64,000 nt of DNA from Streptomyces fuscichromogenes (lineage in GTDB: Bacteria > Actinomycetota > Actinomycetes > Streptomycetales > Streptomycetaceae), in the NCBI RefSeq assembly GCF_014645815.1, contig NZ_BMML01000012.1, positions 27,268-91,267 on the forward strand, given 5' to 3'. Every line of letters starts with the position of its first letter. Within the stretch, counting starts at the first letter, position 1. Position numbers and translations under genes: made by a program. The notes beneath the pieces were generated by a model. That model did not search any database. It saw only the letters and a list, made by a program, of their open reading frames with translations, and was not told the origin of the DNA. Below are positions 7,795 through 15,510 of the stretch, one piece after another.

Positions 7795-8561
7795 GGTACG
7801 CGCGAGTCTCGGTGGACGGCCGGGCGGTCTGGGGCCGGGTGGGGGAGACCCGGGTCGAACTGCTCTCCGGGTCACCGCTGGAGGGCGAACCCGGCGTGCT
7901 CGGCACGATCCCGGTCGCCGGTGCCGTCTGGCTGCCGCCCGTCGTGCCGGGCGTGTTCTACGCCGTCGGCTACAACTACCCCCGGCACATCGAGCACGCC
8001 GGCGCCGCGACCCCCGAGCGTCCCGAGGTCGGCTACCGGGCCAACAACGCGCTCACCGGCCACCGTTCACCGATCGTCAGACCGGCCGAGGTGACCGGAC
8101 GCTTCGAGGCCGAGCCGGAACTCGTCGCCGTCATCGGGCGTACGGTCCGGCACGCGACGTACGACGACGCCCGGAAGGCGGTCTTCGGCTGGACCATCGG
8201 CAACGACGTCAGCGCCCGCACCTGGCAGCACCAGGACCGCACGTTCTGGCGCAGCAAGAACAGCGACACGTTCAAGCCGATGGGGCCGTGGATCGAGACC
8301 GAGGTCGACGCACTGGCCCAGACGACCACCCTGAGCGTCAACGACGAGGTGCGCGCCACGTTCCCGACCGGGGACATGGTCTTCGACCCCTTCGACCACA
8401 TCGTCGAGATCACCCGGCACATCACCCTGCACCCCGGCGACGTGCTGTGGATGGGAGCCGAGTCCACCTGCCAGATCGACCCCGGCGACACCGTCGAGGT
8501 CGCGATCAGCGGCATCGGCGTGCTGTCCAACCCCGTACATCTGGAAGGGAACCACTCATGA
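7791..8561 (+). CDS. Fumarylacetoacetate hydrolase (FAH) family protein
   Basis: 256 residues; ATG 7791 overlaps the preceding stop by 4 nt. A short N-terminal domain leads into the FAH barrel from about residue 65. Metal-binding acidic residues are visible in EAEPELVAVIG and FGWTIGNDVSAR, and the core motif WRSKNSDTFKPMGPWIETE is intact. Family members are C-C hydrolases, hydratases, decarboxylases or isomerases of 2-oxo acids made by meta-cleavage, such as HpaG. In this operon it would act after the dioxygenase and aldehyde dehydrogenase. Its stop overlaps the start of the next VOC gene (ATGA). Which of the family reactions it performs is not decidable by eye. Confidence 0.8.
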   Translation: MRYARVSVDGRAVWGRVGETRVELLSGSPLEGEPGVLGTIPVAGAVWLPPVVPGVFYAVGYNYPRHIEHAGAATPERPEVGYRANNALTGHRSPIVRPAEVTGRFEAEPELVAVIGRTVRHATYDDARKAVFGWTIGNDVSARTWQHQDRTFWRSKNSDTFKPMGPWIETEVDALAQTTTLSVNDEVRATFPTGDMVFDPFDHIVEITRHITLHPGDVLWMGAESTCQIDPGDTVEVAISGIGVLSNPVHLEGNHS

Positions 8562-8929
8562 GCGCGGAACCCCGCTACATCCACCACGTCAACTTCCCCA
8601 CCACCGACCCCGATCGCACCGCGGCCTGGTACACCAAGGTCTTCGGGATGAAGCGGATCATGCCCAAGTCCAACACCCGTGTGGTGCTGATGACCCGTGG
8701 CAACTTCGACCTGCACTTCACCCCCGTCGAGGAGATGGAGCGCATGGCGCCCTACCACTTCGCCGTCGAAGTGGACGACTGGGACGACTTCCTCGCCCAT
8801 CTCGAGGAACTGGGCATCCGGCACACCCGGACGATCGAACGCCCCGAGAACCAGTCCAAGTTCTGCTACATCCACGACCCCGACCACACCATGATCGAGC
8901 TCGTCTACCACGGCCGTCGCCCCAACTAG
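8558..8929 (+). CDS. Single-domain VOC/glyoxalase-like protein
   Basis: 123 residues, one VOC module. Candidate metal ligands are His5 or 6 (YIHHVNF), His at PYHFAVEV and Glu at MIELVYH, the spacing expected of glyoxalase-fold enzymes that dimerise to complete a metal site. The start is fixed by ATGA overlap with the FAH gene. It could be a small dioxygenase, an isomerase, or a lactoylglutathione-lyase-like enzyme. The operon position suggests action on a ring-cleavage intermediate. Confidence 0.75.
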   Translation: MSAEPRYIHHVNFPTTDPDRTAAWYTKVFGMKRIMPKSNTRVVLMTRGNFDLHFTPVEEMERMAPYHFAVEVDDWDDFLAHLEELGIRHTRTIERPENQSKFCYIHDPDHTMIELVYHGRRPN

Positions 8930-8954
8930 GCGCATCAGTACGGGAGTTCATCAC

Positions 8955-9740
8955 ATGCCCATCGCCGACTCCGACGGCACATCCATCTATTACGAGCGCC
9001 ACGGCAGCGGCCCGGCGATCCTGTTCGTGCACGGCAGCGGCGGCCACCACGCCGCCTGGTGGCAGCAGGTCGCCGCACTGCGCGAGGAGTTCACGGTCCT
9101 CACCGTGGACCTGCGCGGCTTCGGCAAGTCCGACTCGTCCATGGCGGAGTTCGACGGCCAGGACTTCCCCGGAGACGTGGTCGCCGTCCTCGACCGGGAG
9201 GACATCACCGACGCCATGCTGGTCGGCCAGTCCATCGGCTCCGTCGCCGCCCTGCGCGCCGGGCTGCTGCGCCCCGAGCGGGTCTCCTCGGTCGTCCTCG
9301 GCCACTCCCTGGGCGGCATCAGCCACCCCGAGCTGAAGGAGCTGGCCGCCGCCGACCGCGCCGAGGCCGTGAAGCTGCCCGTCATCGACCGGCTGCTGAC
9401 CAGGTCGTTCCAGCGCGAACGGGCCGACCTCACCTTCCTGTTCCAGCAGATGGGCACCTTCAACGTCGCCAGGATGCAGGACCTCCGCAACCTCGACACC
9501 AACGGCCCCTCCCTGGAGGAGATCGAGGCCTGCGGCGTCAAGGTCGCCTTCCTCGCGGGCGAGAAGGACGCCGTCCTCAGCGTCAAGACGGTCACCCGCG
9601 CCCACGAACTGCTGGCCGGCTCGCACCTGGAGATCGTCCCGGACGCCCCGCACTCCATGTACTGGGAGACACCCGGGCGGTACAACGCCGCCGTCGCCCG
9701 GCTCCGCCGCACCCTCACCGCACCGAAGGATTCAGCATGA
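8955..9740 (+). CDS. Alpha/beta hydrolase
   Basis: 261 residues, classical alpha/beta hydrolase fold. The oxyanion region is VHGSGGHHAAW, the nucleophile elbow GQSIGSVAAL (Ser near residue 97), the acid AGEKDAV and the catalytic His in APHSMYW. It resembles meta-cleavage product hydrolases and 3-oxoadipate enol-lactonases, which are of this size. Lying 25 nt after the small VOC gene, it is part of the same operon and overlaps the next gene by 4 nt. A role as enol-lactone or C-C bond hydrolase in the pathway is inferred. Confidence 0.8.
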   Translation: MPIADSDGTSIYYERHGSGPAILFVHGSGGHHAAWWQQVAALREEFTVLTVDLRGFGKSDSSMAEFDGQDFPGDVVAVLDREDITDAMLVGQSIGSVAALRAGLLRPERVSSVVLGHSLGGISHPELKELAAADRAEAVKLPVIDRLLTRSFQRERADLTFLFQQMGTFNVARMQDLRNLDTNGPSLEEIEACGVKVAFLAGEKDAVLSVKTVTRAHELLAGSHLEIVPDAPHSMYWETPGRYNAAVARLRRTLTAPKDSA

Positions 9741-10195
9741 CCAGCCTCACCCTGGCCGCCGCCGAGGAGATCATCGGCGCCGCCCACCAGCGCGCCCAGG
9801 AGATCGGCAAGGCGGTGAGCGTCGCCGTCGTGGACGCCGGCGGCTTCCCGATCGCGATCCGCCGCCCCGACGGCGCCCGCCCGCTCACCCCCGACATCGC
9901 CCGCGCCAAGGCCTACACCGCGGCGATCATGCAGCGCCCCGGCACGATGCTGAAGAAGTGGCAGGAGTCCCAGCCGGTCTTCTTCTCCCAGCTCTCCCAG
10001 CTCCCCGGCGCCGCGCTGCCGATCATGGCCACCGAGGGCAGCCTCACCATCAAGAAGGACGGCGAGATCATCGGCGGACTCGGCATCGCCGGGGGCACCG
10101 CGGACGAGGACCAGCGGATCGCCGAGGAGGTCCTGAAGGCCCTCGGCTACGAGCTGGAGTTCGCCGCCTGGGGCGTCGCCGGCGGAAAGGACTGA
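9737..10195 (+). CDS. GlcG/HbpS family protein
   Basis: 152 residues, a single GlcG/HbpS (formerly DUF336) domain. Typical family stretches are VSVAVVDAGGFPIAIRRPDGA and the glycine-rich C-terminal part IIGGLGIAGGTADEDQRIAEEVL. The family includes haem-binding HbpS of Streptomyces and proteins of unknown role encoded in catabolic operons. There is no signal peptide here, so unlike HbpS it is probably cytoplasmic. The start overlaps the stop of the hydrolase gene (ATGA) and the stop is 4 nt before the MetE-like gene. A role as an accessory or binding protein of the pathway is inferred. Confidence 0.75.
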   Translation: MTSLTLAAAEEIIGAAHQRAQEIGKAVSVAVVDAGGFPIAIRRPDGARPLTPDIARAKAYTAAIMQRPGTMLKKWQESQPVFFSQLSQLPGAALPIMATEGSLTIKKDGEIIGGLGIAGGTADEDQRIAEEVLKALGYELEFAAWGVAGGKD

Positions 10196-10199
10196 CATC

Positions 10200-11204
10200 A
10201 TGGCGGACACGTTCAACTACCGCATCGACCACCACGGCAGCCTGGTCCGCCCGGCAGGCCTGTCCACCGCCGACCCGGAGGCCGTCGACACGGCGGTCCG
10301 GGAGGCGGTCGCCTACCAGCGCAAGCTGCGCTCCACCGTCGTCACCGACGGCGACTTCCCGCGCGAGGACTTCCGCAGTGCGGTCCTCGACGGCGTGTCG
10401 GGCTTCCGCCGTACCGACGAGGCGGCCCCGGACGGCCTGGTCCGCTGGATCGCCGAGTCCCTCCCCAAGGCCAACGGCCCGCTGCTCGCCGACCGGGCCG
10501 CCCAGCTCGCCGAACTGACGGTGATCGCCCCGAAGGCCACGCTGCCGTCCCCGGCGTACCTGGCGGCCACCACCTATCGGCCGGGCCTCGGCGTCTCCTC
10601 GGCCCGGGAGCTGGGGGAGGCCCTCGCGGAGATCGTCCGGGCCGAGATCGAGCTCCTGATAGCGAAGGGCGTCCGCCTGATCCAGCTCGACAACCCGCTG
10701 CTGCTCGCCCAGCTCGGCACCGACCCGGCCGACCCGGGCGCCCTGTCCTTCGCGGACGCGCTGGCCGTGGACGCCCTGGCGGTAGGACCGGACGAGCGCC
10801 CGGACGGCGTCCGTATCGGCCTCGCCCCCGGCTGGTCGGCCCCGCACGAGGTGGACCGGGCCCGCGCCGAGCAGTTGTACGCCGGCATCGGCGCCGACCG
10901 CTGGATCCTCCCGTTCGACCAGGGCACGCAGGCGGAACTCGACCTGGTCAAGGCGCTCCCGGACGACCGGGACTTCTGCCTGGGCGTGGTCGACGCGACG
11001 GCGCCGGAGCTGGAGGACATCGACACCGTGATGTCCCGTATGGACGCGGTCGGCGAGTTCAAGGACCTGGAGGACGGCGCGGTGTCGCCGTCGCGGGGCT
11101 TCGCGGATGTGGCATCGCGGCCCCTGCTGACCGCGGAGGACCAACGCCGCAAGCTGGTGCTGGTCGAGACCATCGCCCGGTACTGCTGGGGCAACGAGTT
11201 CTGA
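10200..11204 (+). CDS. MetE-like (UROD/MetE fold) protein without the zinc site
   Basis: 334 residues, related to the C-terminal catalytic domain of cobalamin-independent methionine synthase. The end of the protein keeps the family pattern (EDQRRKLVLVETIARYCWG). Where MetE-like proteins have His-x-Cys on one strand, this one has Gly207-Leu-Ala209 (IGLAPGW), and the later zinc Cys of the SPxCGF motif is Arg299 (SPSRGF). All three Zn ligands I can place are therefore lost, so methyl transfer to a zinc-bound thiolate is unlikely. As last gene of the ring-cleavage operon it may be a repurposed lyase, hydrolase or binding protein. Confidence 0.7.
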   Translation: MADTFNYRIDHHGSLVRPAGLSTADPEAVDTAVREAVAYQRKLRSTVVTDGDFPREDFRSAVLDGVSGFRRTDEAAPDGLVRWIAESLPKANGPLLADRAAQLAELTVIAPKATLPSPAYLAATTYRPGLGVSSARELGEALAEIVRAEIELLIAKGVRLIQLDNPLLLAQLGTDPADPGALSFADALAVDALAVGPDERPDGVRIGLAPGWSAPHEVDRARAEQLYAGIGADRWILPFDQGTQAELDLVKALPDDRDFCLGVVDATAPELEDIDTVMSRMDAVGEFKDLEDGAVSPSRGFADVASRPLLTAEDQRRKLVLVETIARYCWGNEF

Positions 11205-11232
11205 CCGCTGATCGGCCGACTGCGGCGCCGTC

Positions 11233-11333
11233 GTGGTTGCTCGCGCAGTTCCCCGCGCCCCTGAAAGAAAGGGGCGCTGCAGTGCGCCCCTTCTTTTGCT
11301 TTGCGGGGCGCGGGGAACTGCGCGAGCAACCAC
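11233..11333. repeat. Interspersed inverted repeat, copy R1 (complete)
   Basis: A perfect 29-bp inverted repeat (11233-11261 with 11305-11333) encloses a 43-nt loop. The loop holds its own 9-bp hairpin (11269-11277 with 11284-11292). The element lies between convergent genes (MetE-like and ABM), where it can end transcripts from both sides. Its core is shared with copies R2-R5. Confidence 0.85.
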
Positions 11334-11374
11334 ACACAACCCGCGCCCCGGAACGCACCTGAGCCCGGCAGACG

Positions 11375-11662
11375 CTAGATGACCTCGGCGAAGGTCACCG
11401 TGCGTTCGGTCAGCAACGGCCACACCACCCCCACGACGACCTCCTTGAAGTGCTCGGCCGCCTTGTGCGCCTCGAACCCCTCCCGGTCGACATACCGCTC
11501 GTACAACAGAAACCCACCCGGCTCGCCCTCCACGACGTGCACCTCGTACATCAGGTTCGCGGGCTCCGTCCGCGTGGCCTCCCGCGCCTTCAGCAGCGCC
11601 GCGCGCACCACGGCCTCGTCGGCGGGCGCGCATCGATAGTGGGCGACGACTGTGTATGCCAT
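11375..11662 (-). CDS. Antibiotic biosynthesis monooxygenase (ABM) domain protein
   Basis: 95 residues, one ABM ferredoxin-like domain (MAYTVVAHYRCAPADEAVVRAAL at the start, YEVHVV and LYERYVDREGFEAH in the core). Such proteins dimerise and are either cofactor-free monooxygenases or small stress/quinone enzymes (YgiN/LsrG type). It ends on repeat R1 and its promoter is shared with the divergent aldehyde dehydrogenase gene. The same intergenic region carries the weak LysR-type dyad D. The ATG at 11662 is the natural start; upstream in-frame sequence shows no family similarity. Confidence 0.75.
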   Translation of the reverse strand: MAYTVVAHYRCAPADEAVVRAALLKAREATRTEPANLMYEVHVVEGEPGGFLLYERYVDREGFEAHKAAEHFKEVVVGVVWPLLTERTVTFAEVI

Positions 11663-11734
11663 CCGTCTTCTCCTCGGTACTTGTCCGGTCCGCCGATTCC
11701 AGCATGGATCATTCGCCCGACGGCCCGCGCACAG

Positions 11735-11751
11735 CGCAACCAATGCCTGCC
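11735..11751 (+). promoter_or_regulatory. LysR-type dyad, site D (CGCAA-N7-CTGCC)
   Basis: Left arm CGCAA (11735-11739) is perfect; the right arm CTGCC matches TTGCG at three of five positions. It lies between the divergent ABM and aldehyde dehydrogenase genes, 92 nt before the latter's start. Weakest of the four sites. Confidence 0.3.
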
Positions 11752-11842
11752 CCCGCGGGGCTGGTGGACCCCCTCCCACATGGTGTGTTGTCGCAGACGG
11801 CCCGCACGGGCGGCAGCGCGGACGACGAAGGAAGTGATCTCC

Positions 11843-13303
11843 ATGCGCACTGTGGAAACCCTCTTGGGCGGGGAGTGGGTGAGGACCGGCGAATGGATCG
11901 ACGTCCACGACCCCGCCGACGTCCGTACCCCCTTCGCCCGCGTTCCGGCCCTGTCCGCCAAGGACGTCACCCGGGCCTACGACCACGCCGAGCGCGGCTT
12001 CGCCGGCTGGAAGCGCACCAGCCCCTTCGAACGGGCCCGGGTCTTCACCGAGGCGGCCAGGCTGATCCGGGAGCGGGCCGGGGAGATCGCCGCCGACGTC
12101 ACCGCCGAGAACGGCAAGACCCTGGCCGAGTCGACCGGCGAGACCCTGAAGGCCGCCGACTTCCTGGAGTACTACGCGGGCCTCGCCCGCCAGGGCTACG
12201 GCACCCTGCTGCACGACGTACGTCCCGACCACCGTACGCACACCCAGCGCGAGCCGATCGGCGTGATCCTCGTGATCAGCCCCTGGAACGACCCGCTGAT
12301 CACCCCGGCCCGCAAGCTCGCCCCGCTGCTCGCCACCGGCAACGCGGCCGTCTTCAAGCCGGCCACCGAGACGCCTCTGGCCGGACTGCACCTCGCCCGT
12401 GCCCTGTACGACGCGGGCCTGCCCGCGGGCGTCCTCAACGTCGTCACCGGCCGGACCGCCGAGATCGAGGAGGCGCTCCTCGACGACCCCCGGATCGTCG
12501 GCATCACCTTCACCGGCTCCAACGCCGTGGGCAACCGCATCCGGCGCCGCCTCGTCGACCGCAACGTCCGCTTCCAGGGCGAACTGGGCGGCAAGAACGC
12601 CTCGGTGGTGCTGCGCGACGCCGATCTGCCGGCCGCCGCGAAGGCCGTCGTGGCCGCCTCCTTCGGCCAGGCCGGGCAGCGCTGCACGGCCACCAGCCGG
12701 GTGATCGTGGAGCAGCCGGTGTACGACGGGTTCGTCACGCTGCTGGCCGCGGAGGTGCGGGCGCTCACCGTCGGCCCCGGCACCGACCCGGCCACCACCC
12801 TGTGCCCCCTGTCGAGTCCCAAGCAGCGGGACGGCGTCCTCGCCGACCTGAACAGGGCGGTGGAGCAGGGCGCGACCGTGCTCACGGGGGGCGGGGCGGA
12901 CACCGGGCGGCCGCACGGCTGCTACGTGGAACCCACCGTCCTCACCGGCGTCACCCCGGACATGGCCGTCTGGCGGGAGGAGGTCTTCGGGCCCGTCCTC
13001 GCCGTCCGCGCGGTCGACGACTTCACCGCGGCCGTGGCGGCGGTCAACGACTCCGGCTTCGGGCTCGCCGCCGCCGTCTTCACCCGCGACCTCGGCTCGG
13101 CGTACCGCTTCGCCGACGAGGCCGAGTGCGGGCAGGTCGCGGTCAACACGACGACCACCGGCTGGGACGTCCACCTGCCCTTCGGCGGCTTCCACGACTC
13201 CGGTACCGGCTACAAGGAGCAGGGCGAGGAAGTCCTGAGGTTCTCCACCCGCGTCAAGACGGTGGCCGTCCACATCGGCGCACCGGAGCGGACCCATGGC
13301 TGA
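11843..13303 (+). CDS. Aldehyde dehydrogenase paired with L-2-hydroxyglutarate oxidase
   Basis: 486 residues, full-length family member. Seen motifs are SPWNDPLITP, the glycine turn FTGSNAVG, the general-base strand ELGGKNASVV and the nucleophile in FGQAGQRCTATSR (about residue 285). ATG 11843 follows GAAGGAAG. Its 3' end overlaps lhgO by 8 nt, so the two proteins are very probably co-expressed. That pairing suggests its product feeds the oxidase: an aldehyde such as 2-hydroxyglutarate semialdehyde or glutarate semialdehyde would be oxidised to a C5 dicarboxylate. Sequence alone would also allow succinate-semialdehyde or vanillin as substrates. Confidence 0.8.
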   Translation: MRTVETLLGGEWVRTGEWIDVHDPADVRTPFARVPALSAKDVTRAYDHAERGFAGWKRTSPFERARVFTEAARLIRERAGEIAADVTAENGKTLAESTGETLKAADFLEYYAGLARQGYGTLLHDVRPDHRTHTQREPIGVILVISPWNDPLITPARKLAPLLATGNAAVFKPATETPLAGLHLARALYDAGLPAGVLNVVTGRTAEIEEALLDDPRIVGITFTGSNAVGNRIRRRLVDRNVRFQGELGGKNASVVLRDADLPAAAKAVVAASFGQAGQRCTATSRVIVEQPVYDGFVTLLAAEVRALTVGPGTDPATTLCPLSSPKQRDGVLADLNRAVEQGATVLTGGGADTGRPHGCYVEPTVLTGVTPDMAVWREEVFGPVLAVRAVDDFTAAVAAVNDSGFGLAAAVFTRDLGSAYRFADEAECGQVAVNTTTTGWDVHLPFGGFHDSGTGYKEQGEEVLRFSTRVKTVAVHIGAPERTHG

Positions 13304-14495
13304 CGAGACGGTCGGCGTCGTCGGGGCCGGCATCGTGGGCCTGGCCACGGCCCGTGAGATCGCCCTGCGCCGCCCCGGCACCCAGGTCGTGGTGTTCGAG
13401 AAGGAGCAGGAGGTCTCCCGGCACCAGACCGGCCACAACTCCGGTGTGGTGCACGCCGGCATCTACTACACACCCGGCAGTCTCAAGGCCGACCTGTGCG
13501 TGCGGGGCGTGTCCCTGCTGCGCGAGTACTGCCGGGACCGGCAGCTGCCGTACGACGAGATCGGCAAGCTGGTCGTGGCGGTCCGCGAGGACGAGCTGGG
13601 CCGGATGGAGAACCTGTACCAGCGGGCGCGGAACAACCACGTACCGGAGCTGCGGAGGATCTCGCGGGCGGAGATCAAGGAGCTGGAGCCGCATGTCGGC
13701 GGTATCGCGGCCCTGCACTCCCCGCGCACCGCGATCACCGACTACCCGGCGATAGCCCGTGCGTTCGCCCAGGACGTCGTGGACGCGGGCGGCGAGGTGC
13801 GACTCGGCTTCCCGGTCACCTCGATCACCACCGTGCCCGGCGGCGTCGAGGTGGCCTGCGGAGCGGACCGGGTCCGGGTGGACCGGCTGATCCTCTGTGC
13901 CGGCCTCCAGTCCGACACCGTCGCCCGGCTGGCGCAGGACGGACCGGAGCCCCGGATCATCCCCTTCCGCGGCGAGTACATGCTGCTCAGGCCGGACCGG
14001 GCGCATCTCGTGCGCGGCCTCGTCTACCCGGTACCCGACCCGCGCTATCCCTTCCTCGGCGTGCACTTCACCCCGCGCGTCGACGGCTCGGTGGAGGTCG
14101 GACCCAACGCCGTCCTCGCCCTCGCCAAGGAGGGCTATCGGCGCAGCCGGGTCTCGCCCCGGGACCTGCTGGCTCTCGCCGCCTACCCCGGTGCCTGGCG
14201 GATGGCCGCACAGCACTGGCGCACCGGCATCAAGGAGTACCGCGGCTCGTTCTCCAGGGCCGCCTTCATGAAGGACGCCGAGCTGTACGTGCCGGGCGTC
14301 GGCGTCCGCGACGTGGTGCGCGGGGGCGCGGGCGTGCGCGCCCAGGCGCTGGACCGGGACGGCACGCTCGTCGACGACTTCCGTGTCCACCGGGTCGGCC
14401 GGATCACGGCCGTACGCAACGCCCCCTCGCCGGCCGCCACGGCCTCCATGGCGATCGCCGAACACATCACCTCGGCCGTCTTCGACGACGCCTGA
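13296..14495 (+). CDS. lhgO: L-2-hydroxyglutarate oxidase
   Basis: 399 residues, FAD-dependent DAO-type oxidoreductase. The dinucleotide motif is VGAGIVGLATA at residues 7-17, followed by the family hallmark RHQTGHNSGVVHAGIYYTPGS, which is characteristic of LhgO. The enzyme oxidises L-2-hydroxyglutarate to 2-oxoglutarate at the membrane, passing electrons to quinone or oxygen. Its start overlaps the upstream aldehyde dehydrogenase by 8 nt. In other bacteria lhgO serves lysine/glutarate breakdown beside csiD, which is absent here. Its placement with a dehydrogenase and a decarboxylase operon suggests a different source of 2-hydroxyglutarate. Confidence 0.85.
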   Translation: MADETVGVVGAGIVGLATAREIALRRPGTQVVVFEKEQEVSRHQTGHNSGVVHAGIYYTPGSLKADLCVRGVSLLREYCRDRQLPYDEIGKLVVAVREDELGRMENLYQRARNNHVPELRRISRAEIKELEPHVGGIAALHSPRTAITDYPAIARAFAQDVVDAGGEVRLGFPVTSITTVPGGVEVACGADRVRVDRLILCAGLQSDTVARLAQDGPEPRIIPFRGEYMLLRPDRAHLVRGLVYPVPDPRYPFLGVHFTPRVDGSVEVGPNAVLALAKEGYRRSRVSPRDLLALAAYPGAWRMAAQHWRTGIKEYRGSFSRAAFMKDAELYVPGVGVRDVVRGGAGVRAQALDRDGTLVDDFRVHRVGRITAVRNAPSPAATASMAIAEHITSAVFDDA

Positions 14496-14532
14496 GACAG
14501 CGGCCGCACACCCCGCGAACAGCGCACTTCCG

Positions 14533-14549
14533 CGCAACAACAGCTTGCG
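14533..14549 (+). promoter_or_regulatory. LysR-type dyad, site B (CGCAA-N7-TTGCG)
   Basis: Perfect arms CGCAA (14533-14537) and TTGCG (14545-14549). The arms extend to GCGCAA/TTGCGC at 14532-14550. A further CGCAAG follows at 14562-14567, giving a second dyad CTTGCG-N12-CGCAAG. The TTGCG arm ends 88 nt before the ATG at 14637. Confidence 0.55.
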
Positions 14550-14582
14550 CTCCGGGATCTCCGCAAGAGCGCACCGGCCGCC

Positions 14583-14588
14583 TAGCGT
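14583..14588 (+). promoter_or_regulatory. Likely -10 box (TAGCGT) of the amidohydrolase operon
   Basis: TAGCGT is 34 bp after dyad B, the same hexamer and distance as at the CMD-like gene. No convincing -35 is visible, consistent with an activated promoter. Confidence 0.4.
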
Positions 14589-14636
14589 TCCTTCCATACC
14601 GCTCCACCACCCCCCTCCGAGAGAAAGAGTCCGGAC

Positions 14637-15497
14637 ATGTTCGTCGTCGACACGCAGATCCACATCTGGAAGGAAGAGACCCCGGACCGCCCCTGGGTGC
14701 CCGGCGCCCGGGAGCGGATCCGGCTCAACGGCCACCGCGAGGACCCCTTCTCCTACGAGGAGGCCCTGGAGCTGATGGACGAGGCCGGCGTGAACCGGGC
14801 GCTGATCCTGCCGCCGTCCTGGGAGGGCGACCGCATCGACTACGCCCTGGAGGCCTGCGAGGCCCACCCGGACCGGTTCGGCATCATGGCCCGCATCCCG
14901 CAGAACAAGCCCGAAGAGGGCAAGGCGATGCTCCGGGACTTCGCGCAGAACCCGCATGTGAAGGGCACCCGGCTCACCTTCCACCGGCCGCAGGACCGCA
15001 ACTGGATGATCGACGGCACCAACGACTGGTACTGGCCGATCGCCGAGGAACTGGGCATCCCGACCATGGTCCACGCGCCGATCTGGAAGCGGGAGCTGGG
15101 CGAGATCGCCGCCAAGCACCCCGAGCTGAAGATCATCATCGATCACATGGGCATCATGGCCCGCTGCGTCGACGACGCGATCGGCTACTGGGTCTCGGAG
15201 ACCGCCGACCTGCACGTCCACCCGAACATCTACGTCAAGGTGTCGGCGCTGCCGGGCTACTCCACCCAGCCCTTCCCGAACGGCAACATCCAGAAGTACG
15301 TGCGCGAGATGGTCGACAAGATGGGACCGCAGCGCTGCTTCTACGGCACCGACATCACCCGGCTGCTCGGCCACGGCATCACCTACACCGACACGATCGA
15401 GCAGTTCACCAAGCACTGGGACTTCACGCCCGAGGAGCTTGAATGGATCATGGGCCGCGGTATCTCCGAGGTCCTGAACTGGCCGATCGAGGGCTGA
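14637..15497 (+). CDS. Amidohydrolase-family (COG3618-type) lactonase-like protein
   Basis: 286 residues, TIM-barrel amidohydrolase. Candidate metal ligands are in DTQIHIW (first strand), MVHAPIW, IIDHMGIM and the conserved Asp of YGTDITR. This branch contains 2-pyrone-4,6-dicarboxylate lactonase (LigI), sulfomuconolactone hydrolase and sugar lactonases, so hydrolysis of a lactone to a hydroxy acid is the most likely activity. It opens an operon with a ThDP enzyme (13 nt later) and a dehydrogenase. The strong upstream dyad and -10 box suggest control by the LysR regulator. Confidence 0.75.
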   Translation: MFVVDTQIHIWKEETPDRPWVPGARERIRLNGHREDPFSYEEALELMDEAGVNRALILPPSWEGDRIDYALEACEAHPDRFGIMARIPQNKPEEGKAMLRDFAQNPHVKGTRLTFHRPQDRNWMIDGTNDWYWPIAEELGIPTMVHAPIWKRELGEIAAKHPELKIIIDHMGIMARCVDDAIGYWVSETADLHVHPNIYVKVSALPGYSTQPFPNGNIQKYVREMVDKMGPQRCFYGTDITRLLGHGITYTDTIEQFTKHWDFTPEELEWIMGRGISEVLNWPIEG

Positions 15498-15510
15498 GGA
15501 AACTCCGGCG

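Noticed and set aside
11233..11333. CRISPR-like or attenuator structure
   Set aside because: The element is a single inverted repeat with an inner hairpin, not an array of equal spacers, and related copies lie at four other places between genes.
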